A stretch of 64,000 nucleotides of DNA from Manihot esculenta (lineage: Eukaryota > Streptophyta > Magnoliopsida > Malpighiales > Euphorbiaceae). The stretch is from contig NC_035170.2 in the NCBI RefSeq assembly GCF_001659605.2, positions 10,342,817 through 10,406,816 of the forward strand, read 5' to 3'. Of the stretch, positions 32,093 to 43,193 are shown piece after piece. The notes under the pieces were generated by a model that did not search any database, had not been told where the DNA came from, and saw only the letters and a list, made by a program, of their open reading frames with translations. The position numbers were made by a program, and so were the translations under genes. How positions within the stretch are numbered: the first letter of the stretch is position 1; each line of letters opens with the position of its first letter.

Positions 32093-34000
32093 ATGAATAA
32101 GAACACCTCTTCTTCCCTTAGCGGGGTCTCTGTCTCTAACTCCTCCTCTGATGGTCCCATCCGAGCACCATTCCCTATTGTTTTGTTGAGGGAGACCCCA
32201 AAGAACGAGGGTGGTCTTCTCAGTGATATCCCATCCTCCTCCTCGGAGCACGACATGAGTCGTTTGCACAATACTTATAATATTCATCGGGAGTCTTTCT
32301 GAATTTTTGCTCCTTCGCCTCGCGTTCGTGCTAATGACTTGATCCCTACCGGGGGTAAAATCATTATCTTTGAAGAGTAGTTAAAGGCAGGTCTCTGCTT
32401 CCCCTTAGACCCTTTCTTCGTGGAGGTCTTTCGATTTCAAAACTTTCAGTTGTCTAGCTTCATTCCAATGGCTGGAGAATCTTGGTGGCTTTTTGATTCA
32501 TGTGCCTTAACAATCACATCGAACCAAGCATGATGCTTTTCTCCCAGCTCTACCAACTGAGTACCTATAAAAATAAGGTGTTCTGGTATTTCAACAGACG
32601 AAAGTATTTATACATTTTTGACCGGATGCCTTCTTCTTTGAAGCGGTGGAAGAATAAGTTTTTTATCCTCCGTCATTGGACGTCGGAGGTTTTTGGGCAT
32701 CTTAAGACCAGTTGACATTATTGGGTTGAGCTGAAGAAGGATGGGGTCCATCCGAGGAGAGAAGAAGACGAGACTTTAGCCTTTCTCCTGGCGATGGCTA
32801 AAGCCTTGAGAAAAACTGATATTACCCAGGCGATGAGGAGCGCCATTTTGTCCTGGCAGAGTCATCTGTCGGCAAACCAGACCTATGATCCTTACTCGCC
32901 CAACCTTTCCAAAAGCACACCTTTGACTCGGGATCAAGGTACTTTTCTTTTCATCTTTTTTATTTTATGAACTGCCTTTCTTACTTACTCTTTCTCTTGT
33001 TTGTAGATATGGCTGGGTCAAGCAGGTTTGCTGAGGTGGTATGTGCTGCTTATAAGGGCAAGGCTGTTACTACTATGGTCGCTAGTCCCCATGCTAAGCG
33101 TGCTCACCCTTCAGAAGTGGTGATTGTGCTCCCTCCTCCCCCTCCCTAACTTGCGACTGAGGAGATGACACCCTTTCAGCCTGAATCTTTAGCCCTAGGT
33201 GCTTTTGCTTTTGCCTCATCTCCTGAGCTCCCTACTGATGTCCCTTCCCTTTTCGCTTCTGTTCCCATGAGTGCGGGAGTTGAGTCTTCCTATCCTATAG
33301 GAATTCAGCGCTTGGCCTTAGTGCTAAATCAGGCGCCTTTGCTCCTCGATGATCCCTCCCTAGGCTTTCTGCTAATCAAAAGTGCCCTAAGGTCCAAAGA
33401 TCGTCGTCAATTGAATGAGGTTGAGATGGATGAGTTGTTTGTTAATGCCATCTATTCTACACTGGAGAGTGCCCTTTGTACTTATGTTGCCTAGGAGCAT
33501 TTTGAAGCCTTGAGGTGAGAGTTTAGGGCAAACAAGACAAACAGGGGGCTCTTGGCCGAAAAGTGTTCAAGGTTGAAGACCCAGGTTGCTGAAGTTGAGG
33601 GCACTATGAAGGAAACCCTGGAGTCGGTAGATAAGCTTCAGACTGATCTTAATGTGGCTCTTGCTTTTAACCTAGGCCTTGAGCATAGGGCAAAATTCTT
33701 TGAGGATCAAGTGGTTCTGTTGCAGCGGCAAGTTTTAGAATTGCAAGCTTAAGTTGAAAGTGCCCAAGCTGCCACTACTCTGGTTGCTAAGCTCAAGGCA
33801 GAGCTTAAGGAGATAGTGGCCTAGGACGGGGAGATATTTGTTCAAGGCCAAGATTCGATGAAGAAGGAGCTGTTTAAACGTTTTCTTTCTGAGGATTTCT
33901 CCTGGATAGATAATATTCTCCACGAGGAGGAGGATTTTCCCGCCCATGAGGGGCATGCTGAAGATACTCCCTCCGACCGAGGAGACTCGGGCGGATGAGC
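32093..34000 (+). pseudogene. Decayed PF04195-like plant transposon protein gene, two exons
   Basis: Begins MNKNTSSSLSG with a Ser-rich N-terminus. A region follows that resembles the plant 'putative gypsy type transposon' domain (KAGLCFPLDPFF, then VFWYFNRRK and PSSLKRWKNKFF). A frameshift lies near 32495, and there are stops at about 32300, 32380 and 32715. A predicted 68-bp intron (32939-33006, GT...TGTAG) joins DQ to DMAGSS with the phase kept. Exon 2 has a Pro run, stops at 33147, 33492 and others, and a coiled-coil-rich C-terminal half (about 33550-33830) with an acidic end. Its molecular role is unknown to me; such proteins are found in plant retroelements. Similarity was judged from memory of the family pattern. 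Confidence 0.6.
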
Positions 34001-34319
34001 CTGAAGGCCCTGTCCCTTTGTAACTTTTATGATTTTAATGAGAACGTTTTTATTTTTGTTAAGTGCTTGCATGCTTTGCAAATAATTTTTTTCAAGAATT
34101 TTGCTTTGAAGGGTTAACGCTCGTCCAAGTCACATGGTTAACTGACCTGTCCTAGGGTCATGAAACAAAGGACTTAGTGGATTTTAGGCTATACAATCCA
34201 GTAGATGCCCACCCGTGGCCTGGGCATGAACTACCTTAGGATACTTATTTTTATTTTACTATCACCCAATCATGCTTCTGCTGGTTTCCTGCCTGGCGGA
34301 TTTGGTGGGACAGACGTTT

Positions 34320-34883
34320 GCGTGATCCACCTTGTGGCTTGGCTTAGCAAGAACAGTCTTGTGGCCTTGATTAGTTGAACCCATAACTGGATGGTCTGAT
34401 AGGAAACACCTTCTGACCTAGCAACAACTGTCTTGTGGCCTTAATTAGTGGGACCAACACTCAAATGGTCTTGCAAGAATCGCCTTGTGACCTGGCCGGA
34501 TGAAAATTATCTTGTGCTCTTAATTAGTGGGACCAACACCCGAATGGTCTGGTGGGAATCGTCTTGTGACTTGGACTAGCAAAAATTGCCTTGTGGTCAT
34601 AATTAGTGGGATTAATACCCGAATGGTCTGGCGAGAACCGCCTTGTGACTTGGCCTAATGAAAACTGCCTTGTGGACTTAAATAGTGGGACCAACACCCA
34701 AATGGTCTAGCAGGAATCGTCTTGTGTCTTGTCCTGGTGAAAACTGCCTTGTGGCCTTAATTAGTGGGATCAATGCCTGAATGGTATGGCGAAAACCGCC
34801 TCGTGACTTGGCCTAGCGAAAACTGCATTGTGGCCTTAATCAGTGGGACCAACGCCCGAATTGCCTGGCGAGAACTGCCTTGA
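34320..34883. repeat. 79-bp minisatellite, about 7 copies
   Basis: Imperfect tandem repeat with unit start TTAATTAGTGGGACCAACAC and internal CTTGTGACTTGG and ACTGCCTTGTGG. Copies diverge by roughly 10-25% by eye. It lies 0.3 kb after the decayed gene, so it may be the 3' noncoding part of that element. The 300 bp before it (34010-34319) hold nothing recognisable. Confidence 0.85.
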
Positions 34884-34889
34884 ATTGAC

Positions 34890-35296
34890 CCATGCTATCT
34901 TCAACTTGTTTAGCAGATATAGGGGGAAGACAGTCTATTGTTCTTGTTTCTAAAGAATATAGTATATGAAAATACCTCATTGTTATTAAAAGAATATTCT
35001 TCACCTACATATAAGGGTGGAACTACTCGGTTCCCCCCAAATGACTGACTTATGAGATTTTAAGCGAACGACTCCCACGGGCGATAGACTTCTAAGATTT
35101 TCAAAAGTTGCTTATCTACTCAGTAATTATGTTTGTAATCTACTTACTTTCCCTACCCCTTGCTGGATCCTTTTATTATCATATGTCCTTTTATTATTTA
35201 TTATCATATAAATACCTCATTATTTAGATCATTGTGATCTGCTTCGTTTACCAAAAGGGGTGTGTTTTGTCCACTATCCAGAGTGGAAAAAATAAT
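34890..35296. other. Spacer with no recognisable feature
   Basis: AT-rich DNA with stop-dense frames. ATACCTCATT(G/A)TT occurs near 34972 and 35212, and TTTTATTATCATAT with partial repeats near 35170-35208. No function can be assigned. Confidence 0.5.
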
Positions 35297-35935
35297 AGTG
35301 CTGTAACGACCCGAAAATCGGACCGCTACCGGTGCTAGGATCCAGGTCGGCTTAAGGCCGCCGGGACCCGTAGCAAGCCTGACATCCATCCTGAAAACCT
35401 GCTTAATCCCATACGTGATCAAGAACATACATAAAAATTTAAAACTTTTCTTTCATACATTCTATCATACACCAATCTCAACCTGTACATGCGCTGAACA
35501 TAAACATAATCATAACTATGACCCCTCTGTGGGATCTCATCAATGCCCCAAAGGGCGATACAACATGTGTTGAGTTGGTTTATATAAACATCACAAACCT
35601 CTAAGATCATGTATAAAAAGGGATACCTTACATATTGGGTCAAGCACAATCTCTAATCCTCAATATCAACACATACATTACTATACTGTACTTTTACATA
35701 ACATCATAATCATTTATCATGTCCACACTAGCTATTACAAACACATGACTTCATGACTCTTGCCGACCTCCTGGTCTACCCTGTACCTGCAAACCTGGGG
35801 AATTTGGGAGAGGGGTGAGCTATTAGAGCCCAGTGAGCAGAATAATAAAGCATTTAAAACATATGATATCATGGAATGCATCACATCACAGCTAATCACA
35901 TCAAGGATGAACTTGTCACCAATAGCCCTCTACAT

Positions 35936-36090
35936 AGTCCAACTGTGCCAGAACGTAGAATGGGTCCTGGTCTTTCTCTTTCATAACATAGCATAACATA
36001 ACAGTCCAACTGTGCCAGAACGTAGAATGGGTCCTGGTCTTTCTCTTACATAGTGCCATCGAACGTAGAATGGGTCCCACTGGTCTTACA
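35936..36090 (-). repeat. Tandem hairpin units in LTR of E
   Basis: Two full copies and one partial of a roughly 40-65 nt unit. On the minus strand CCAGGAC pairs with GTTCTGG around a nine-base loop (one G-U pair). This is a different stem from the other subfamilies at the same LTR position. Confidence 0.75.
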
Positions 36091-37259
36091 TTCCGTACCG
36101 TACATATCACATCATCACATCATAGATCGAGGGCTATGGATCATCCAACATTCATCCACATCAACATTAAAATATGCAATGCAACATATTCGTGAATTCT
36201 AATGCAAACAACCTAAATCATCACATGGCATTCATGATGCATGAACATGCTCAAAACTTTACAATTGATTTATTTTAAAACGTAAAGGTTTATTCTATTC
36301 ACCTCTGGATAGCTCTGACCAGACACTGGGGCAACAGACTCACTGCTGGGGTCCTCGGTTCCTCGGTTCCGTACCTACACAGGTGGACTCAAATGAGGGA
36401 CCAAACAACTAGAACATAACTCTAAAAACATCCCCCAAAAACCCTCTAAAACTCCTCAAAACATCCATGCAAAAACATGCAAAAGAAGGCTAGACAGGGC
36501 ACTTTCGGCGGCAGGTTCGGCGGCCGAAAGTCCCTCCAGAGCCGAAAGTCAGGCAGGTTCGGCGGCACCTTCGGCGGCCGAAACTCCCAGACAGAGACGA
36601 AACTCATGCATGTTCGGCGGCACTTTCGGCGGCCGAAACTCCCAGACAGAGACGAAAGTCCTCTTTCGGGGGCAGGCTTCGGCAGCCGAAAGGCTTGCCT
36701 CCCAGGCAGGTTCGGCGGCCGAAAGTCCTTCGGCTGCCGAACCTGGTTTCTGCCAAAGGGCAGAAACTTGGTTCTTCATGCACATTTGCCTCCAAAAACC
36801 ATCCAACATGCATTTCTCCTAATCTACAACATACATACTCAAGCATGCAAGTTCCTAGGGGCATCAAACTACCTTAAACCCCATCTACAACACATCAAGC
36901 ATCCACATTGCTCATAAACACATATATAAACCCATAAACCTAACCATGAGCTAAACATGCATTCTACCCCATAGATCTACTTAAAACTTACTTAAAACAT
37001 GTCATAAGCTCAAGATCGGTCCTTACCTCTTGAAGATCGAGAGAAGAACGACCCTAGCTCGGAAAATGGGAGAGAGAGAGTTCCTTGAACCTCCAAGCTC
37101 CAAAACTTGCTCAAAAGCTCAAAACCTTCAAAAACAAGTTGTAAACTCATAAAATCATGAAGAATGGAAGGAAGAAACTCAAGATCGGTGAGGGACGGCG
37201 GAGAGCTCACCTTGGCCGAAAATGGGGAGAAAAGCTCGCCCGTTTTCGGCTAAGGGACC

Positions 37260-37267
37260 CCTTTATA
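37260..37267 (-). promoter_or_regulatory. TATA box of E 3' LTR
   Basis: Minus-strand TATAAAGG in the family context CAGCCACCTATAAAGG. Confidence 0.6.
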
Positions 37268-37624
37268 GGTGGCTGGCCATGCCACGTTCGGGAGCCGAAA
37301 GTGCCTCCGCATGCATGCCATGTTCGGCGGCCAAACTTGAGGTTCAGCGATCGAACCTGGACTTCCCTCGCTTATGCTTTCGGGGGCCTAAGGCACACCC
37401 GCAACGCATGCATGTTCGGCGGCCGAACTTGAGGTTCGGCGGCCGAACCTGAGTTTTCCTCCAAGGTTGTTTTCATGCAAAAACTCATTTCCTTTTTACT
37501 TAAAATCATGAAATATGTTAAAACATTTTATGAAAACATAGTTTTACCCTTCTAGAGATCTCCGACACCCGAGATTCCACAGGACGGTAGGAATCCCGAT
37601 ACCGGAGTCTAGCCGGGTATTACA

Positions 37625-37638
37625 TTCTCCCCCCCTTA
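37625..37638 (-). promoter_or_regulatory. Polypurine tract of E
   Basis: On the minus strand a TTAAGGGGGGG-type tract ending GAA abuts the LTR. A perfect palindrome, arms GAACATTCG and CGAATGTTC, lies beside it (about 37640-37662). Confidence 0.9.
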
Positions 37639-37731
37639 AGAACATTCGTCCCCGAATGTTCCTCAACTAACACAAGCATAGCAATCAACATAACATACAT
37701 ACATAGCACATAAACACATAGAGATCTAACC

Positions 37732-40663
37732 TTAAAAGAGATGAGGGTACTGCTGGAGCATAGACTCCCGTGTCTCCCAAGTGCATTCTTCCATATTGTG
37801 GTGGTTTCAAAGGACTTTCACCATCGGGATTTCCTTGTTCCTTAGCTTTCTGATCTGGGTGTCTATGATCCGTACTGGCTGCTCAACGTAAGTGAGATCC
37901 TCTTGGATCTCCACATCAGGCTCACTAAGAACCTTGCCCGGATCTGACACAAATTTCCTCAACATGGAAACATGGAAAACCGGATGGATTCTTTCCATTG
38001 AAGCAGGTAAATCCAGCTTGTATGACACATTCCCAATGTTTGCAAGATTTCAAAGGGTCCGATGTATCGTGGGGCTAGTTTACCTTTCTTCCCAAAGTGA
38101 ACCACTCCTTTCATAGGAGACACCTTGAGCAATACCAGATCCCCCTCCTGAAATTCTACCTGTCTTCTGCGGATGTCTGCATAACTCTTCTGTCTGCTTG
38201 CAGCAGTCTTGATCCTTTCTCTGATTATGGGTACCACCCTGCTAGTGATCTCTACTAGCTCAGGCCCTGCCAAGACCTTCTCTCCAACTTCCTCCCAGCA
38301 AACAGGTGATCTGCACTTCCTTCCATATAAAGCTTCATATGGAGCCATCCCGATGCTAGCATGATGGCTGTTATTGTAGGCAAACTCTACCAAGGGTAGA
38401 TGCTGCCTCCAAGAACCGCCAAAATCCAGCACACACATTCTAAGCATATCCTCTATGGTCTGGATGGTCCTTTCTGATTGTCCGTCCGTCTGTGGATGAA
38501 AAGCAGTGCTAAAATCCAACCTGGTACCCATGGCGTTCTGCAGACTCCGCCAAAATCTGGAGGTGAACTGGGACCCTCTATCGGACACTATCGAAACAGG
38601 AACCCCATGCAGTCTGACGATCTCATCGACATACACCTGCGCCAACTTGTCCACAGAATAGCCACTCCTGACAGGGATGAAGTGAGCAGATTTGGTGAGT
38701 CTGTCCACAATCACCCATATGGAGTCCAATCTGTTGGACGTCGCCGATAACCCCACTACGAAGTCCATAGCTATATTCTCCAATTTCCACTCTGGAATAG
38801 GTAGCGGGTTAAACATTCCAGCCGGCTTCTGATGTTCCAGCTTCACCCTCTGACACACTTCGCAGGCTGACACAAACTGTGCCACTTCTTTCTTCATAGC
38901 TGGCCACCAATAAACCTTCTTCAGATCTTGATACATCTTGGTGGCTCCGGGGTGAACGCTGTATCTTGCATTATGAGCCTCTCTCATAATGTCTCCTTTT
39001 AGCCCTATGTCATCTGGTACACATAGTCTGCTCCTATAGCGGAGGATCCCTTTGCTGTCGAATCTGAACTCACTATCTTTGCCTGACTGAACAGTCTTGG
39101 CAATCTTTACTAACTCTGGGTCCTCATGCTATTTTTGAGCCACCTGCTCCAGAAACACGGGTGCCACTCTCATCTGGGCTACCAAAGCACCTGTACCAGA
39201 CAACTCCAACTGTAGACCTTCCTCAACGAGCTTGTAAAACTCTTTCACTACTGGCCTCCTCTCTGCCGATATGTGGGATAAACTGCCGAGTGATTTCCGG
39301 CTTAAGGCGTCTGCCACAACATTCGCCTTACCCGGATGGTACTGAATCTTGCAATCATAGTCACTCAGCAGCTCCACCCATTTTCTCTGTCTCAAGTTCA
39401 AATCTCTTTGACTCAGGATGTACTGCAGGCTTTTATGATCTGTGAAGATCTCACATTTAACCCCATAGAGGTAGTGCCTCCACATCTTGAGTGCAAAGAT
39501 TACTGCTGCCATCTCTAGGTCATGTGTGGGGTAATTCAACTCATGCTTCTTCAACTGTCTAGAAGCATAAGCAATCACCCTTTCATTCTGCATTAACACA
39601 CAACCCAGTCCCACACGGGACGCATCACAATACACTGAGAAGTCTTCATTGCTAGATGGCAGGGCTAACACTGGTGCTGAAGTCAACCTCCTCTTAAGCT
39701 CTTCAAAACTCTCTTCGCACTGGTCGGTCCACACAAACTTCTGATTCTTCCTGGTTAGTCTGGTCAGAGGAGCTGCAATCTTTGAGAAGTCCTGAACGAA
39801 CCTCCTGTAGTAACCTGCCAAACCCGAGAAACTTCTAATCTCTGTCACTGCAGTGGGTCTAGGCCAGTTAGCCACAGCTTCTATCTTCTTGGGGTCCACC
39901 TCTATCCCATTTCCTGACACAACATGCCCCAAGAATGAAATGCTCATTAGCCAGAACTCACACTTAGAGAACTTGGCATACAAGCTATGTTCTCTCAAGG
40001 TCTACAGAACCAACCTCAGATGATGGGCATGCTCCTCTGCATTCCTGGAATACACCAAGATATCATCTATGAAGACAATAACAAAGTGATCCAGGTATTG
40101 GCTAAACACTCTGTTCATGAGATCCATGAATGCTGCAGGGGCGTTGGTTAACCCGAACGGCATCACAAGGAACTCAAAATGCCCATATCTGGTCCTGAAA
40201 GCTGTCTTTGGCACATCTTCATCCCTTATCCTTAGCTGATGGTACCCCGATCTCAGATCTATTTTGGATAAACAACCCGCTCCTGCTAGCTGGTCGAATA
40301 GATCATCGATCCTTGGCAGAGGGTACCTGTTCTTGGTAGTGACTTTGTTCAACTGCCTGTAGTAGATACAAAGTCTAAGAGATCCATCCTTCTTTTTCAC
40401 AAATAGCACTGGAGCACCCCAAGGTGAGGTACTCGGTCGGATGAAGCCCTTCTCTACCAGCTCTCGTATCTGCTCTTTCAATTCCTTCAACTCGGCTGGG
40501 GCCATCCTGTAGGGAGGGATAGAGATCGGTCTAGTTCCAGGCATCAACTCTATCTCGAACTCTATCTCCCTAGCAGGTGGTAAACCTGAAAGCTCGTCTG
40601 GAAAAACATCCTGAAATTCTCTGACAACTGGCACTGAGGCTGGCTCCCTGACCTGACTATCTA
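37732..40663 (-). pseudogene. E pol remnant: RT, RNase H, integrase, chromodomain-like tail
   Basis: Read from 40663 down: VVREFQDVF linker; RT with an unusual Tyr in [12 protein letters not shown] (relatives have Asp) and intact FIDDILVYS; a CAG-to-TAG stop at 40002-40004; RNase H; a CAG-to-TAG stop at 39129-39131 (in the linker before integrase); integrase HHCC and catalytic residues; GPY/F with a 1-nt deletion near 38035 that shifts frame; a TGG-to-TGA stop at 37807-37809; chromodomain-like tail to TAA at 37732-37734. F interrupts it between protease and RT. Confidence 0.92.
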
Positions 40664-40999
40664 TGTAATACCCGGCTAGACTCCGGTATCGAAATTCCTA
40701 CCGTCCGGTGGAATCTCGGATGTCGGAAGCCTCTAGTAGGGTAAAACCATGTTTTTATGAAATGTTTTAATGTGTTTTATGTTTTAAGCATGAAAGAAAA
40801 TGAGTTTTTGCATGAAAATAGCATTGGAGGAAAACTCAGGTTCGGCCGCCGAACCTCAAGTTCGGCCGCCGAACATGCATGCGTTGCGGGTGTGCTTTAG
40901 GCCCCCGAAAGCATAAGTGAGGGAAGTCCAGGTTCGGCCGCCGAACATGGCATGCATGCGGAGGCACATTCGGCCCCCGAACGTGGTCTGGCCAGCCAC

Positions 41000-41007
41000 T
41001 ATAAAAG
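41000..41007 (+). promoter_or_regulatory. TATA box of F 5' LTR
   Basis: TATAAAAG in context CAGCCACTATAAAAGGGTCC, 337 bp into the LTR, downstream of three TTCGGCCGCCGAA palindromes (40841-40945). The 3' copy is at 50932-50939. Confidence 0.65.
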
Positions 41008-41891
41008 GGTCCCTTAGCCGAAAACGGGCGAGCTTTTTCCCCATTTTCGGCCAAGGTGAGTCTCTGCCGTCCCTCACCCATCTTTGACGTCTTTCCTCTA
41101 AATCTTTCAAGATTTTCATTTGTTTTAACTTTGTTTTGAAGATTTGAGCTTTTGAGCAATGTTTTGGAGCTTGGAGGTTCAAGAACCCAATCTCTCCCAA
41201 CTTCGAGTTTAGGTCGTCTCTCTCTCGATCTTCAAGAGGTAAGAGCTGATCTTAAGCTCATTGCATGTTTAAAGTAAGTTTTAAGTAGATCTATGGGGTA
41301 GAATGCATGTTTAGGTTATGGTTATGTTTATGGGTATGAATGTATGTTCATGAACAATGTGGATGCTTGATGTGTTGTAGATGGGGTTTATGATGGTTTG
41401 AGGCCCCTAGGAACATGTATGCTTGTGTTTGTGTGTTGTAGAATAGGTTTGATGCATGTTGGAAAGGTTTGGAGGCGAAATGTGCATAGGGAGCCGAGTT
41501 TCTGCCCTTTGGCAGAAACCAGGTTCGGCAGCCGAAGGACTTTCGGCCGCCGAACATGGCTGGGGAGGCAGCCTTTCGGCTGCCGAAGCTTGCCCCCGAA
41601 AGGGAGACTTTCGTCTCTGTCTGGCAGTTTCGGCCGCCGAAAGTGCCGCCGAACATGCATGAGTGTCGTCTCTGTCTGGGAGTTTCGGCCGCCGAAGGTG
41701 CCGCCGAACCTGCTTGACTTTCGGCTCTGGAAGGACTTTCGGTCGCCGAACCTGCCGCCGAAAGTGCCCTGTCCAGGCCTCCTTTGCATGAAATTGTATG
41801 GTTGTTTCATGATGTTTTAGTGGGTTTTTGGGGAGTAGTTTATAGTTATGTTCAGGTATGTTTGGTCCCTCATTTGAGTCCACCTGTGTAG

Positions 41892-41962
41892 GTTCGGACC
41901 CGAGGAACCGAGGACCCCAGCAGTGAGTTCAGCTGCTTCGGTGTTGTCAGAGTTTGCCAGAG
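41892..41962 (+). other. Predicted untranslated leader exon in LTR of F
   Basis: A 71-nt segment between GTGTAG|G and GCCAGAG|GTGAGT. The downstream acceptor-like TTGCAG|G is at 42459/42460. The 3' LTR copy (51824-51886) is 63 nt because of an 8-bp deletion. Confidence 0.45.
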
Positions 41963-42123
41963 GTGAGTGGAACTAAACTTAATCTTTTAAATTAAATGTT
42001 TTATCATGTTTCATGCATCATGATTATGCAATAGGATGATTGCATTAGATTTCATGAATATGCCGCATTGCATCGATTGTTGTTGATGTGGGTGAATGTT
42101 GGATGACCCAATTAGTCCATGAC

Positions 42124-42300
42124 AGGAAGACCAGGACCCCATTCTACGGCCTGGCACAGAGTAAGGAAAGACCAGGACCCCATTCTACGGCCTGGCACGG
42201 TTCTGGGACTCGAAGACCAGGAGCCCAGAGGAGGCCCTGGGGCAATGGTAAGTAATGTATGTATGACAGGAAGACCAGGACCCCATGCTACGGCCTAGCA
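42124..42300 (+). repeat. Tandem hairpin units in LTR of F (4 copies)
   Basis: Units GACCAGGACCCCATTCTACG...CCTGGCAC repeat about four times with one divergent copy (GACCAGGAGCCC...GGCCCTGG). CCAGG pairs with CCTGG. The 3' LTR repeats it at 52045-52226. Confidence 0.85.
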
Positions 42301-42946
42301 CAGAGTTAGCTTGGACTAATTGGTGACAAGTTCACCCAACCCTTATGTGAATTGTCTGTGTTATGATGCATTTCATTGGAGCATAGTGTTAATATGTTTT
42401 ATAGTTCTACTCACTGGGCTTTTAGCTCACCCCTCTCCCTTTTACCCCCAGGCTTGCAGGTACAGGATAGAAGAGGAGGTCGGTTAGAGTAAAGCTTGTT
42501 TGTGTAATAGTTAGAATGCGGACATGACAAATCGTAGTACGATGTAATGTAAAAGTACAGTATAGTTATGTAATGATGTTTATGGATATTAGAGGTGTGC
42601 TTGACCATAGAATGTTGTTATTCCTTTTAATACATGATCTTAGAGATTTTATGATGTTTATGCAAACCAACTCAACATATGTTACGTCACCCATTTGGGG
42701 GCACTGATGAGATCCCACAGAGGGATCAATGTTTATGAGTTATGTTATATACAGTGCATGCACAGGTTGAGTATGGTTGATGTATGAATGGAAAGAAAAG
42801 TTTTAATTTTGGATGTATGTCGTTGATCATGTATGGGATTAAGCAGGTTCTCAGGATGCATGTTAGGCTTGCTACGGGTCCCGGCGGCCTTAAGTCGACC
42901 CGGATCCTAGCGCCGGTAGCGGTCCGATTTTCGAGTCGTTACATAA

Positions 42947-42958
42947 TGGTATCAGAGC
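42947..42958 (+). promoter_or_regulatory. Primer binding site of F (tRNA-Met)
   Basis: TGGTATCAGAGC, 3 nt after the LTR end. The leader to the gag ATG (42959-43193) has at least a dozen ATGs and ends in CTGTTTCAG at 43185. Confidence 0.94.
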
Positions 42959-43193
42959 CCTAGGTTCATATGGTCGGACCTAGAGTGTCGGGCTCATAGG
43001 TGTTATAGAAGGTCAAGCACAATAGGAAGATCATGTCCACTAGGATAGGATGTGGAGTCCTGTCTTGATTAATGATGTGAAATGCCATGATGATATGCTA
43101 TGATATGTGATGTATGTGATGCGGGTTCATGTGTGCCCACATGAACCATATGGTGCTAATGTTTGTGCTATGTGTGCTGTTTCAGAAAACAGG

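Larger units (their letters stand above)
35302..37624 (-). repeat. 3' LTR of element E
   Basis: 2323 bp; read on the minus strand it starts TGTAATACCCGGCT and ends GGTCGTTACA. GC-rich palindromes lie at about 36503-36745 and 37320-37450. The predicted leader exon is 36303-36374 (its donor is GTGAAT rather than GTGAGT), with the upstream donor-like AAGAG|GTAAGG at 37027/37026. Confidence 0.95.
40664..42943 (+). repeat. 5' LTR of element F
   Basis: TGTAATACCCGGCTAGA...GAGTCGTTACA. It lacks one TCAAGTTCGGCCGCCGAA unit present in the 3' LTR (near 50857) and has an extra AACCGAGG near 41905. Splice-like donors are AAG|GTGAGT at 41055/41056 and AAGAG|GTAAGA at 41238/41239. Confidence 0.96.

Noticed and set aside
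36477..36917. 146-codon + strand ORF in the LTR of E
   Set aside because: Antisense reading of the GC-rich palindrome cluster in a minus-strand LTR; explained by the DNA repeats.
41388..41883. Overlapping ORFs of 140-160 codons on both strands of the LTRs, rich in SAAE, RPPN and FGGR
   Set aside because: They come from the stop-free TTCGGCCGCCGAA/GCCGCCGAA repeats, which are open in several frames on both strands. Frame and length change between the two LTRs of one element, there is no conserved start, and the peptides only reflect the DNA repeat.
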